Shown piece after piece: positions 33,350 through 41,519 of a stretch of 64,000 nucleotides of DNA. Position 1 is the first letter of the stretch. Every line of letters starts with the position of its first letter. The notes under the pieces were generated by a model that worked only from the letters and a program-made list of their open reading frames with translations, made no database searches and was not told where the DNA came from. The position numbers and the translations under genes were made by a program. The DNA is from JBILXY01 sp044378055. GTDB lineage: Bacteria > Patescibacteriota > JACMRA01. Where the stretch lies: NCBI GenBank assembly GCA_044378055.1, contig JBILXY010000004.1, forward strand, positions 1-64,000, in the 5' to 3' direction.

Positions 33350-34972
33350 TTAACTTTTAGCGTTATTGACCTGTTCTTTTACATAAGGGAATGATGAGCA
33401 CTCTCTGATATGTTTGCTAAGCAGAAACGAAACAAATCTTTCACTTGTGCCAAAACCAGACATTGGAGGCATACCATATTCCATTGCCTTTACATAATCT
33501 TTATCCATAAATTGTGCTTCTTCATTACCATTATCTCTCGCTTCTTGCTGTTCTTCAAATCTTCCAAACTGGTCTATTGGGTCGTTTAATTCACTAAAGG
33601 CTTTTCCAAGCTCGGCTTTACCTGCTACAACTTGCCATCTTTCGGTTAAATCTGGTCTTTCGGCGTTTCTTTTAGCTAAAGGTTCAAGTTCGACAGGAGG
33701 CAAAACTAAGAAAAATGGATTTGTAGTATTTAACCTGGCTTTTTTCCACAATTTATCAAGCAAAGTAGCCACACCATCTTCTAATTTCACATCTTTAATT
33801 TCGTTCTCAGAACACATCTTCAAAAGCTCTTCAGCAGTCTTATTTTCAGTATCAATTTTGCCGTTAGTGAAATAGCGAACTGCATCAAAATACTTAATTT
33901 TTGGCCATCCACCGACCAATTCCCAATTGTTTTTCTTGGCAGTTTCTTCATCGCACCAATCTCCCCAGTTTATTGAACTTCCATAATAATCTGTTTGAAT
34001 ATAGTCGCCTAAAATTTCTTTGATCATTCTTTGATAAACTCTCTTCACAAAAATAGCCGCCCAATTGTAATCAGTATATGCTTTATACCACTCAATAGCC
34101 GTATAATCTTGTAAATGTTGTGGACTACTACCTTCATTTCTAAAAACCCTACCAATTTCGTAAACCGATTCGAAACCACCTGCAATCAATTTTTTTAAGG
34201 GAAGTTCAAGACTAATTCTTAAATACATTTCTTGATCTAATTCATTGTAAAAAGTAACAAAAGGTTTAGCCTCCGCTCCACCAGGAATTAATTCAAAAGT
34301 TGGATTTTCAACCGACATAAAGCCTTCTTTTTCCATTTCCTCCCTCCAAATAGACCAATATTTATGTTTGATTCTTATTAAATCTCTTACGCTAACACCA
34401 TTTTCATCCACGGTATTCATTTTGAAATCTGCGACTCTGTTTAAATACCTAGCCTCCAAATTATCGTAATCCATTTTATCTGGCAAAGGTCGTAAAGCCT
34501 TGGTTAAAATCTTAAATTCCTGCACATACAAACTTGGCTCTCCTGTTGAAGATTCTGCTAGATAACCACTAGCTTGAATATAATCACCGTCATCAATTAA
34601 AGTTTTAAAATCTGTGTAAGAAAGCAGCTGAGTTTCTACAATAGTTTCTTCAGGTAAAATGTCAGACTTAAATACCAACTGAAAACCACTTGGCAAACTT
34701 TCATCTTCCAAAACCACAAAACCAATTTTACCACTACTTCTTTTTCTTTTAATTCTTCCTGCCAAAGTAATTTTTTGAGGAGAGATTTCTGTAAATTTTT
34801 TAGCTAAATCTTGAAAGTCGGTTTTAACTTCTAGTAACTTATAATCTCTTTTTGAACCAGCAGGAAATGGATTTATCCCCTTTTCAATCAGCTTATTCAT
34901 GGTTATAATACGCAAATCTCGTTGGGTTTCAACAGAAGAAGTATTTAATTTTGCATTAGGATTTTCTGACAT
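33350..34972 (-). CDS. lysS: Lysyl-tRNA synthetase, class II
   Basis: The 540-residue enzyme has an N-terminal OB-fold domain (~65-185, KITLAGRIKRKRSSGKIGFV) and a class II core with motif 2 at YEIGRVFRNEGSSPQHLQDYTAIEWY. Motif 3, usually GLGIGIDRLVML, reads GFGTSERFVSFLL, keeping only part of the pattern and the class-defining Arg. The chain continues ~20 residues past motif 3, and the insertion around residues 330-420 is longer than in E. coli LysS. It charges tRNA-Lys. The stop touches the convergent ATPase stop. A proline-tRNA synthetase gene lies upstream on the same strand after 87 bases. Confidence 0.88.
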   Translation of the reverse strand: MSENPNAKLNTSSVETQRDLRIITMNKLIEKGINPFPAGSKRDYKLLEVKTDFQDLAKKFTEISPQKITLAGRIKRKRSSGKIGFVVLEDESLPSGFQLVFKSDILPEETIVETQLLSYTDFKTLIDDGDYIQASGYLAESSTGEPSLYVQEFKILTKALRPLPDKMDYDNLEARYLNRVADFKMNTVDENGVSVRDLIRIKHKYWSIWREEMEKEGFMSVENPTFELIPGGAEAKPFVTFYNELDQEMYLRISLELPLKKLIAGGFESVYEIGRVFRNEGSSPQHLQDYTAIEWYKAYTDYNWAAIFVKRVYQRMIKEILGDYIQTDYYGSSINWGDWCDEETAKKNNWELVGGWPKIKYFDAVRYFTNGKIDTENKTAEELLKMCSENEIKDVKLEDGVATLLDKLWKKARLNTTNPFFLVLPPVELEPLAKRNAERPDLTERWQVVAGKAELGKAFSELNDPIDQFGRFEEQQEARDNGNEEAQFMDKDYVKAMEYGMPPMSGFGTSERFVSFLLSKHIRECSSFPYVKEQVNNAKS

Positions 34973-35059
34973 AATTAGTATATAGGTTATTACTAATTTA
35001 TTAAGCCAATAAATTTATTTCTTTGCAAGAATTTCGCCTCATCGTGTTTCTATTCAAGA

Positions 35060-36493
35060 TTAATAACTCTTTCCAAAAATAACTTTAACCACAGCTTTTT
35101 TACCTGAATAAATACACTTTTCAGGTAAATTAGACTGATCTAAATTAAACGGAATGCATCTTGTAGTAACTTTCAATTCATCTTTTATAGCCTTTTCAGT
35201 TTCTACAGTTCCGTCATAAGCAGCGATAACAAATTTTCCAGCAGAAATTTCTTTTTTAAATTCATCCCAGTTATTTACTTCTACAATTTTCTCATCTCTA
35301 TAATTACTTGCCCTTTGAAACAAATTAACTTGAATATCATCTAATAAATCAATGGTTTTAGAATTTAATTCATTCAAAGAAATTGTAATTTTTTCTGAAG
35401 TATCACGCCTTGTAACTACAGCCATATTATTTTCTAAATCCTTAGGACCAATTTCTATACGAACTGGAACACCTTTTTTTTCCCAACTAAATATTTTCTC
35501 TCCTGGTCTTCTATCGCTAGTATCAAGCTTAACTGACAAACTTTGAGCGATAAGATTAGCTTGAACTTCCTTGGCTTTTTTTAGAATTTGTTCGTCATTT
35601 TTACCAAGCAAAACTGGAATTATAACTACTTGAATTGGAGCAATTTTTGGAGGTAGTACAAGACCTTTGTCATCGGAATGAACCATTATTAAAGATCCAA
35701 TCATTCTTGTTGAAACACCCCAACTGGTAGTAGAAGGATTTTTTAATTTATTATCTGAATCTAAAAACTCAACGCCAAAATGGCTTGCAAAAGTAGTACC
35801 AAAGAAATGTGAAGTTCCATTTTGAACAGCTTTTCCATCTTGCATCATAGCTTCAACAGTATATGTTCTTTTTGCCCCAGCAAATCTTTCTGAAGCAGTT
35901 TTCTCTCCAGCAATAACAGGTGTAGCCATGATTTCTTCTTGAAAGGTTTTATATACTTCCAACATTTTTCTAGAAAATTCTTCGGCCTCTTGCTCTGTTC
36001 TGTGAACAGTGTGACCCTCTTGCCACAAAAATTCACTAGTTCTTAGAAACAATCTTGGCCTTAATTCCCAACGCATTACATTGCACCACTGATTTGCTAG
36101 CACAGGCAAGTCTCTGTAAGATTTCACCCATCTACTAAAAGCATCATAAATAATTGTTTCAGAAGTTGGTCTTATTACATAATTTTCTGGAAGTTTTTCA
36201 GTTCCAACATGGGTAACAGTCGCAAGTTCTGGGGCAAAACCTTCAATATGTTCAGCTTCTTTGGTCATAAAAACTTCTGGAATTAAAAGTGGGAAATAAG
36301 CGTTTTCAATTCCTAATTTTTTGAATTCCAAATCTAATATTTTTTGAATATTTTCCCAGATAGCATAACCATATGGCTTAATAATCATACATCCTCTTAC
36401 TGGAGCATGTTCTGCCAAGTCTGCTGCTTCAATAACATCTAAATACCACTGTGAAAAATCTTCTTCTCTGGTAGTTATTTTTTTCTGATTCAT
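35060..36493 (-). CDS. proS: Prolyl-tRNA synthetase, archaeal/eukaryotic type
   Basis: At 477 residues this is the short, eukaryote-like ProRS (ProS3), without the bacterial INS editing domain. It begins REEDFSQWYLDVIEAADLAEHAPVRGCM, as in that type, and shows motif 2 (VMRWELRPRLFLRTSEFLWQEGHT) and motif 3-like GVSTRMIGSLIMVHSDDKGLVLPP, with a C-terminal zinc-domain-like region ending in KSY. It charges tRNA-Pro; without the INS domain, Ala-tRNAPro would need trans editing. Many CPR and Firmicutes lineages carry this type. It precedes lysS on the same strand. No SD. Confidence 0.93.
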   Translation of the reverse strand: MNQKKITTREEDFSQWYLDVIEAADLAEHAPVRGCMIIKPYGYAIWENIQKILDLEFKKLGIENAYFPLLIPEVFMTKEAEHIEGFAPELATVTHVGTEKLPENYVIRPTSETIIYDAFSRWVKSYRDLPVLANQWCNVMRWELRPRLFLRTSEFLWQEGHTVHRTEQEAEEFSRKMLEVYKTFQEEIMATPVIAGEKTASERFAGAKRTYTVEAMMQDGKAVQNGTSHFFGTTFASHFGVEFLDSDNKLKNPSTTSWGVSTRMIGSLIMVHSDDKGLVLPPKIAPIQVVIIPVLLGKNDEQILKKAKEVQANLIAQSLSVKLDTSDRRPGEKIFSWEKKGVPVRIEIGPKDLENNMAVVTRRDTSEKITISLNELNSKTIDLLDDIQVNLFQRASNYRDEKIVEVNNWDEFKKEISAGKFVIAAYDGTVETEKAIKDELKVTTRCIPFNLDQSNLPEKCIYSGKKAVVKVIFGKSY

Positions 36494-36636
36494 AAAATTA
36501 TATTCTCAGGCTTAAACCTATTTCCCAATTAGTCAACAAAATATTTTTCCCTAGACAATCTTCCATTAAAAATTCTTAAACTATTTAGCTTGTAACTATT
36601 TAATCAGCCTAAATATTTCAATTTTGGAGAACGATT

Positions 36637-36843
36637 ATGCAAGACACAAAAAAATTTACCCACAAAGTAAAAATAAAACTTGGAGGTAATACAATTACCA
36701 TTCAATGTGAGTATTTAGGTAGAACTTTACCAAATAGAGGTTACGCTGAAGGTTATATTCCTAGCGGATACGCAACAAACATCATTAAGTTTGATTATAG
36801 TGACATTTTAGAGTGGGAATTATTAAACCCTGATGATATTTAA
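36637..36843 (+). CDS. 68-aa orphan protein with SD
   Basis: TTGGAGA (36624-36630) lies six bases before the ATG. The peptide is beta-rich (KVKIKLGGNTITIQCEYLG), with a Gly/Tyr-rich middle (NRGYAEGYIPSGYATN) and an acidic C-terminus. No membrane segment or signal peptide. A terminator follows eight bases after the stop. No family is recognised. Confidence 0.55.
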   Translation: MQDTKKFTHKVKIKLGGNTITIQCEYLGRTLPNRGYAEGYIPSGYATNIIKFDYSDILEWELLNPDDI

Positions 36844-36850
36844 AAATTTA

Positions 36851-36882
36851 AAAGCTGTTCACCGTGAGCAGCTTTAATTTTT
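36851..36882 (+). terminator. Rho-independent terminator
   Basis: AAAGCTG and TCAC pair with GTGA and CAGCTTT, followed by AATTTTT. Ends the 68-aa orphan gene. Confidence 0.85.
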
Positions 36883-36944
36883 GGGGACAAATTCTATAAA
36901 TTTCCTAAAAAACAAAAATCTTCCCTTTAAGGAAAGACTGGTGA

Positions 36945-37020
36945 TGGTGGACCTTAGCGGGTTTGAACCGCTCACCTCTTCCATGCCATGGAAGCGCTCT
37001 ACCAAATGAGCTAAAGGCCC
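36945..37020 (-). tRNA. tRNA-Ala (GGC)
   Basis: The full cloverleaf is visible on the minus strand: acceptor GGGCCTT with AAGGTCC, containing the G3-U70 pair that identifies tRNA-Ala; D-stem GCTC/GAGC; anticodon stem CTTCC/GGAAG around ATGGCAT (anticodon GGC); T-stem AGCGG/CCGCT with TTCAAAC. Discriminator A and CCA (36945-36947) are encoded. Confidence 0.97.
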
Positions 37021-37157
37021 GCTATAATATTTTTCTTAAAACATAGATAAATTGTCAATTTAGTTTATAAATAAAGGTTTTAATGATATTTTTTTGATTG
37101 AATTATTATAAAATTTAGATCTAAATTAAAAAACTTTTAAAAAACTTCCAAAATTAC

Positions 37158-37186
37158 TTGCACATATTTAATTTATGGAATATACT
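37158..37186 (+). promoter_or_regulatory. Promoter of the VirB2-like pilin gene
   Basis: TTGCAC (37158-37163), 17 bases, TATACT (37181-37186), ~40 bases before the ATG. Confidence 0.6.
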
Positions 37187-37226
37187 AGATTATAACTTAT
37201 AAACAAATGTAAGTTCACAGTTTATT

Positions 37227-37649
37227 ATGTCAATCATTAAAAAATTCTTAGCTGGTGGCCTTCTAGCCCTAGCCCTTTTCGCTTTTGTATCAGCTGTTCC
37301 AGCTTCTGCACAAAGTTTACTAGCCCCAACCTGTGGAGGCTCTACTGGTAATCCATGTCCTATCATCGGTGACACCAGAATTAACGGATCTGCTTCAGGT
37401 CTTTCCAACATTATCTTAACTGTTGCAAGATTTGCAGTTTACATTTTAGGTGCCGTTGCAGTACTATTCTTAGTATATGGTGGTTTCCTATATGTTACAG
37501 ATCAAGGTGATGGAGCTAACGCCAAAAAAGGTGGAGCAATTTTCAGAAGTGCTGTTGTTGGTTTAATTCTAGCCATCGCCGCTTTTGCAATTGTAAATGT
37601 AATTGGAAGCTTGGTATCTGGTAACTTACTACAAGGTATCTCTCAATAA
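37227..37649 (+). CDS. VirB2/TrbC-like pilin subunit
   Basis: The 140-residue protein has a signal peptide (LAGGLLALALFAFVSAVPASAQS, cleavage after ASA), a short extracytoplasmic segment with two cysteines (TCGGSTGNPCPI), and two hydrophobic helices (~60-87 and ~107-133) joined by a short basic loop (DGANAKKGGAIFRSA). This is the layout of VirB2/TrbC pilins of type IV secretion systems, which CPR genomes commonly encode. With the VirB6-like protein at 44532 and the transglycosylase at 38484 it suggests a dispersed T4SS-like surface apparatus. It has its own promoter and terminator. Confidence 0.8.
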   Translation: MSIIKKFLAGGLLALALFAFVSAVPASAQSLLAPTCGGSTGNPCPIIGDTRINGSASGLSNIILTVARFAVYILGAVAVLFLVYGGFLYVTDQGDGANAKKGGAIFRSAVVGLILAIAAFAIVNVIGSLVSGNLLQGISQ

Positions 37650-37675
37650 AAGAAAGGTAAAATTCTTAACTAACA

Positions 37676-37693
37676 AGGCCCCGCAAGGGGCTT
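37676..37693 (+). terminator. Terminator after the pilin gene
   Basis: GGCCCC-GCAA-GGGGCT with TTACATTTTT following. A short, strong GC stem. Confidence 0.7.
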
Positions 37694-37755
37694 TACATTT
37701 TTGTGAAAATGTGACTATAATTAGGTAGGAAGTTATATGATTGGAGTTTAGAATT

Positions 37756-38298
37756 ATGAAAGGTATTATTGCAAATGGTTTGATTATTACATTCTTAACT
37801 GGAGGAGCTAGTCTATTATTAACTCAATCAGTTCAAGCACAAAATATCCAAATCCTAACCTGGGATCATCCGATTTCCAGAAGTTGTGAAAACTGGCAAA
37901 CTTTCAATGCTCAATACTACTACGGTAGTATATGCAACTTTGCAGTAGTTCAAGCTGGTACTTTTATAAATAACAAGTTTCAAGGAATTTGGCCTGTAAA
38001 CGAAGCAAGGGGTTGGGTGCCAGTATATTCAGGAAACAAAATAATTGGAACCTGCTACGGTGGTGGAGGTAACATTCACCCTAATTTGGCACAATTTCGT
38101 TGTCCAAGTCTTAGCGTGGAAAATCCTCAAGTGGCACAACCTACAACTACTGGAAGTGTGATCTTCCAGCCCGTACAACCTCGTGTTTGTGCTCGTACCT
38201 ACAGCAACACCCAACTTAGTGGAGCTGTCACCATCTTTAACCAGAGGTGGGATATTTCTAATCAAAGCGGAAATTCGGCAGATGGTTGTAATTATTAA
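37756..38298 (+). CDS. Exported cysteine-containing orphan protein
   Basis: TTGGAG (37741-37746) fixes the ATG at 37756. The 180-residue protein has a clear signal peptide (GLIITFLTGGASLLLTQSVQAQ). The mature part contains six cysteines (RSCENW, SICNF, GTCYGGGG, FRCPS, RVCARTY, DGCNY), an even number suggesting disulfides, and is rich in Asn, Gln, Gly and aromatics. Family not recognised. It lies between the pilin and the transglycosylase, so it may belong to the surface apparatus, but it is transcribed as its own unit. Confidence 0.65.
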   Translation: MKGIIANGLIITFLTGGASLLLTQSVQAQNIQILTWDHPISRSCENWQTFNAQYYYGSICNFAVVQAGTFINNKFQGIWPVNEARGWVPVYSGNKIIGTCYGGGGNIHPNLAQFRCPSLSVENPQVAQPTTTGSVIFQPVQPRVCARTYSNTQLSGAVTIFNQRWDISNQSGNSADGCNY

Positions 38299-38304
38299 TT
38301 TACA

Positions 38305-38341
38305 AGCCCTAGTTACACAATTTCAGTAACTAGGCTTTTTT
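38305..38341 (+). terminator. Rho-independent terminator
   Basis: AGCCCTAGTTAC pairs with GTAACTAGGCT (one bulge), followed by TTTTTT. Ends the exported cysteine protein gene. Confidence 0.85.
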
Positions 38342-38363
38342 ATTGGGCGAAATTAACCGTAGC

Positions 38364-38380
38364 GGCGATCGCGGATCGCC
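38364..38380. repeat. GGCGATCGCGGATCGCC hairpin
   Basis: Stem GGCGATC/GATCGCC with a GCG loop, preceded by GTAGC as in the four copies at 14939, 15071, 15942 and 16074. Confidence 0.85.
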
Positions 38381-38425
38381 AAAGTTTACTAGCAACCCTA
38401 ACCAACACAATTTCTTGCCAATAAA

Positions 38426-38474
38426 AAGTACCCCTGGTAAGGGGTCAGAGTTTGCAAAACTCTGGGGGTAGCTT
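38426..38474. repeat. Bipartite palindromic element, variant stem
   Basis: ACCCCT-GGTA-AGGGGT followed by CAGAGTTT-GCA-AAACTCTG and GGGGTAGC. The second stem differs in sequence from other copies (GAAACC/GGTTTC) but still pairs. It overlaps the end of the intergenic space next to the transglycosylase gene. Confidence 0.8.
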
Positions 38475-38483
38475 GGAGGTAAG

Positions 38484-39095
38484 CTACTTACAGCTCCATT
38501 GCCAGGCTTGGCCGTTGGCGAACATGTAGGTGGCTACATAAATTTGTGCCCTGGCGTCCCAAATGCTGGCACCTGCCAAACCAATTCTTGCAGCATTGGC
38601 TGAAAAAGTTCTTGGCATAAACTGAAATAAACCAGATGCACCGCTTCCTTGGCGGTTTACGGCATTAGCTCTTCCTCCACTTTCGCAATACATAACCCGA
38701 ATTAATTGGTTAGCGTCACACCCTAAGGCATCGCAGCGTTCACGAATTAAACTTTCATAATCGAAACTATCATAATTCATTAAAGCCGCTTTTACTTGAG
38801 CAGCTTGCAATGTTCTAGCTGCTTGAGCTTTAGCCAATTGGGCCTGTCTTGCCTGTTCCTCTTCTTCGGCCTTTATTCTTGCTAATTCTGCTTCTTTATC
38901 GGCTTGAATTTGAGCTTGAATTAAAGGAAGAGACGCTTTTTTATAATAACTTTGTAAAGTTGTATAGTCAGAAGTATATGAATAATAACTTCTTACTGAA
39001 ATTGGTAAGTATTCTTGGCTGTTTGTGGCAGCAGATACTGAAATCGGGTGGATTATAGCTAGGGTTGCTAGTAATAATATATGAGCTTTAAGCAC
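38484..39095 (-). CDS. SLT-type lytic transglycosylase, exported
   Basis: The 203-residue protein has a signal peptide (HILLLATLAIIHPISVSA), a Lys/Glu/Gln/Ala-rich coiled coil (~55-105), and a C-terminal goose-lysozyme-like domain. The catalytic Glu is in VMYCESGGRANAVN, followed by GSGASGLFQFMPRTF and the final AWQWSCK. Such enzymes cleave peptidoglycan to let secretion systems and pili through (VirB1-like) or remodel the wall. The coiled coil may anchor it to partners. The gene is divergent from gatA and near the VirB2-like pilin gene. No SD. Confidence 0.88.
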   Translation of the reverse strand: MLKAHILLLATLAIIHPISVSAATNSQEYLPISVRSYYSYTSDYTTLQSYYKKASLPLIQAQIQADKEAELARIKAEEEEQARQAQLAKAQAARTLQAAQVKAALMNYDSFDYESLIRERCDALGCDANQLIRVMYCESGGRANAVNRQGSGASGLFQFMPRTFSANAARIGLAGASIWDARAQIYVATYMFANGQAWQWSCK

Positions 39096-39418
39096 AGATA
39101 AACAAGGTGGCGAACCTTAGGTAGTTGTAAGCCGTTAAAGCTTAACATGTAACATTTCAAAACAATTGTCAATAGCAGACTATCAAATATTGTTTAATGC
39201 CTAAACTAACCATGAAAATACCCACCTTTCGGTGGGCTAAAATTATAGTCCTAACCACTATAATCTTGTTCTTTGAATCTATAAATTCCAAGCTTTTTGT
39301 TTTTCAACTAAAGCTAAGATTAAAGTTAAATCAGATTGAATTGCCCTTGAATGTCAAGATTTAAAATTTAAACTGGTAAAAACTTGTCAAAACTGGGCCG
39401 GCTTGTTTGTATAATAAT
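39096..39418. other. Divergent intergenic region upstream of gatA
   Basis: No gene is visible. It contains the hairpin CCCACC-TTTC-GGTGGG at 39221-39236 and, close to gatA, TTGTCA and a TATAAT (39410-39415) that runs almost into the start codon. No riboswitch or RNA gene was recognised. Confidence 0.4.
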
Positions 39419-40948
39419 ATGTTTTCAATCTCGAAGAGACCCACTATTCAAGAAATTTGGACTTTATACAAGGAAGGTAAAGCCACGCCAGTTCAAGTAA
39501 GTTTATTTTTCCTTAATCGATCTAAAGAAGTGGATAAAAAAATTAAGTCAATTTTACACTATACTGAAGAATTAGCTGATCTAGAAGCTATGAAAATGGA
39601 CGATGTTTTATTGAACTACCAAGAAAAAGGTGAAGATTGGTTCGATTTATTAATTAATGACTTTCCTCTTTTTGGAATTCCCTACACTTTGAAAGATATT
39701 ACTATGGCCCAAGGCGAAGTTTTCTCGGCCGCTTCCTTAATGTTAAAAGGTTTCAACGCCCCATATTCTTCAACTTTATACAAAAAATTAAATGCCTCTG
39801 GGGCAATTTGTATTGGCATTAGCAATATGGACGAATTCGCCCACGGAGCCAGCACCGAAAATTCAGCATATGCTATAACTACGAACCCTTTTGATGAAAA
39901 CAGAGTTCCAGGTGGATCTTCAGGTGGAGCTGCTGCTTGTATCGGCTCTGGTCAGGCAGTTTTTGCCATTGGTACAGACACAGGAGGGTCAATAAGATTA
40001 CCAGCTAGTTTCTGTGACTGTGTTGGTTTAAAACCTACCTACGGGCTTGTTTCAAGATACGGAGTAATGGCCATGAGTTCAAGCATGGAACAACCAGGAC
40101 CAATTACTAATAATGTGGAAGATGCCCTTCGTGTAACTTTAATTTTAATGGGGAAAGATCCTAAAGATCAGACTAGTATTAATTCTGAAAGTTTAGCAAC
40201 ACAGTTGCAAGAAGAATTAGATAATCTTGAATCAATCAAAAAGACTGGTGATGTTTATGTTACAAAGAAAGCCATTAAAATTGGTCTTCCTAAAGAATTT
40301 TACCTTGATGGAATTAACCCTGCGATTGTTAAAAAGTTGGAGGATGTTAGAAAAAAATTAGAGGATGCAGGCCACGAAATTGTAGATGTTTCCATTCCAG
40401 CGGTTGAACATGCTATTTCAGTTTATTACTTACTTCAAACAGTTGAAGTTTCCAGCAATTTAGAAAGATATGATGGAATTAGATACGCCAATTTCGATAA
40501 AGTAGAAAACAAAGACGGGCTATATTTCAACCACCGTGAAAAATATTTTGGGGAAGAAGCCAAGCGCCGAATTATGCTTGGAACATATACTTCAAGCGCC
40601 GGTTATTACGATGCCTATTACAACCAAGCTATGAAAGTAAGGGAACTGGCTAGGCAAGATTTCGCCAGGGTATTTACCGAAGTTGATGTTTTATTAACCC
40701 CTGTAAGTACAGATTTCCCATTCCTAATTGGTGAAAAAAGCCAAGATCCGCTAAGCATGTATTTAACCGATGTGTTTACTTGTGGAATTAATCCAATTTT
40801 AATTCCTGGTTTAGCCGTTCCTTTGGGATTGTTGGAAGTTGAAGAGGGTTCCGAACAAAAATTGCCTGCAGGATGCCAAATTTTAGGACCAGAATTAAGC
40901 GAGGCTAAATTATTCCAGATAGCCAAAGAAATTGAGGTGTTAAAGTAA
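39419..40948 (+). CDS. gatA: Asp-tRNA(Asn)/Glu-tRNA(Gln) amidotransferase subunit A
   Basis: The ~509-residue amidase has the Ser-cisSer-Lys triad regions: Lys in PYTLKDIT, GGSSGGAAA, and the nucleophile in TDTGGSIRLPA. It releases ammonia from glutamine for transamidation of mischarged tRNA. I choose Met5 at 39419, which starts FSISKRPTIQEI. gatB and gatC are not adjacent, so they must be elsewhere. An FtsB-like gene follows after 12 bases. The 5' end shows no SD. Confidence 0.95.
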   Translation: MFSISKRPTIQEIWTLYKEGKATPVQVSLFFLNRSKEVDKKIKSILHYTEELADLEAMKMDDVLLNYQEKGEDWFDLLINDFPLFGIPYTLKDITMAQGEVFSAASLMLKGFNAPYSSTLYKKLNASGAICIGISNMDEFAHGASTENSAYAITTNPFDENRVPGGSSGGAAACIGSGQAVFAIGTDTGGSIRLPASFCDCVGLKPTYGLVSRYGVMAMSSSMEQPGPITNNVEDALRVTLILMGKDPKDQTSINSESLATQLQEELDNLESIKKTGDVYVTKKAIKIGLPKEFYLDGINPAIVKKLEDVRKKLEDAGHEIVDVSIPAVEHAISVYYLLQTVEVSSNLERYDGIRYANFDKVENKDGLYFNHREKYFGEEAKRRIMLGTYTSSAGYYDAYYNQAMKVRELARQDFARVFTEVDVLLTPVSTDFPFLIGEKSQDPLSMYLTDVFTCGINPILIPGLAVPLGLLEVEEGSEQKLPAGCQILGPELSEAKLFQIAKEIEVLK

Positions 40949-40960
40949 TTCTTCAAATTC

Positions 40961-41344
40961 ATGACAATTCGTACTTTTTTTCAAATTCCTATTGTAAAGT
41001 TAACTATCCATATATTAATTGTAGCTGGACTTGCTGCCAATATTTGGCAGTTTTACAGGGTTTGGGATATTAATCAAAAAATTGATAAAGAAAATAAGCA
41101 ATTAGAAATTTTGAAACAACAAACTAACGACGCCAGAAACCAAAAAGATTATTTTAATAGCGATTTATACAAAGAAAAGTATAGTAAACAAGATTTAAAT
41201 TTCAAAAAGAAAGGCGAAGAAGTTATTGATACTTCCCTGCTTGAAAATGTAAACGACAATTCAGGAAGCACCTACATTCCATCTCCGGGGAATAACACCA
41301 ATAGCAACCTTCAAAAGTGGATCGAATATTTATTTGGCGAATAA
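40961..41344 (+). CDS. FtsB/DivIC-like septum protein
   Basis: The 127-residue protein has one membrane helix (~11-33) followed by a coiled coil (~37-60, DINQKIDKENKQLEILKQQT), a short linker, and an extracytoplasmic tail rich in Ser/Asn that ends IEYLFGE. The plan matches FtsB/DivIC/FtsL proteins, which link the divisome to wall synthesis. The gene is just 12 bases downstream of gatA. The sequence is short and divergent, so the family call rests on architecture. Confidence 0.6.
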   Translation: MTIRTFFQIPIVKLTIHILIVAGLAANIWQFYRVWDINQKIDKENKQLEILKQQTNDARNQKDYFNSDLYKEKYSKQDLNFKKKGEEVIDTSLLENVNDNSGSTYIPSPGNNTNSNLQKWIEYLFGE

Positions 41345-41519
41345 AATCGTGAGCCTGTCGTAGGGGCGTAGTTTACTAGCCCTAACTCACGAGTTACTGT
41401 CTACAAATTCACAATCTTGAATGATACCGTTTTGGATCCAAAACCTTGAACTTTAGCTACACTATCATACTCGATTTGGAGACTGGGAGTATCCCCTACG
41501 CCCCCACTCTTTTTAAGAG
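41345..41519. repeat. Palindrome-rich spacer between gatA unit and pepF
   Basis: An outer CGTGAG/CTCACG pair (41349-41390) encloses TAGGGGC...GCCCTA, and a GGAGACT hairpin copy at 41478-41499 matches 12089-12110 at 20 of 22 bases. GTTTACTAGC here also occurs at 38384-38393. No gene. Confidence 0.55.
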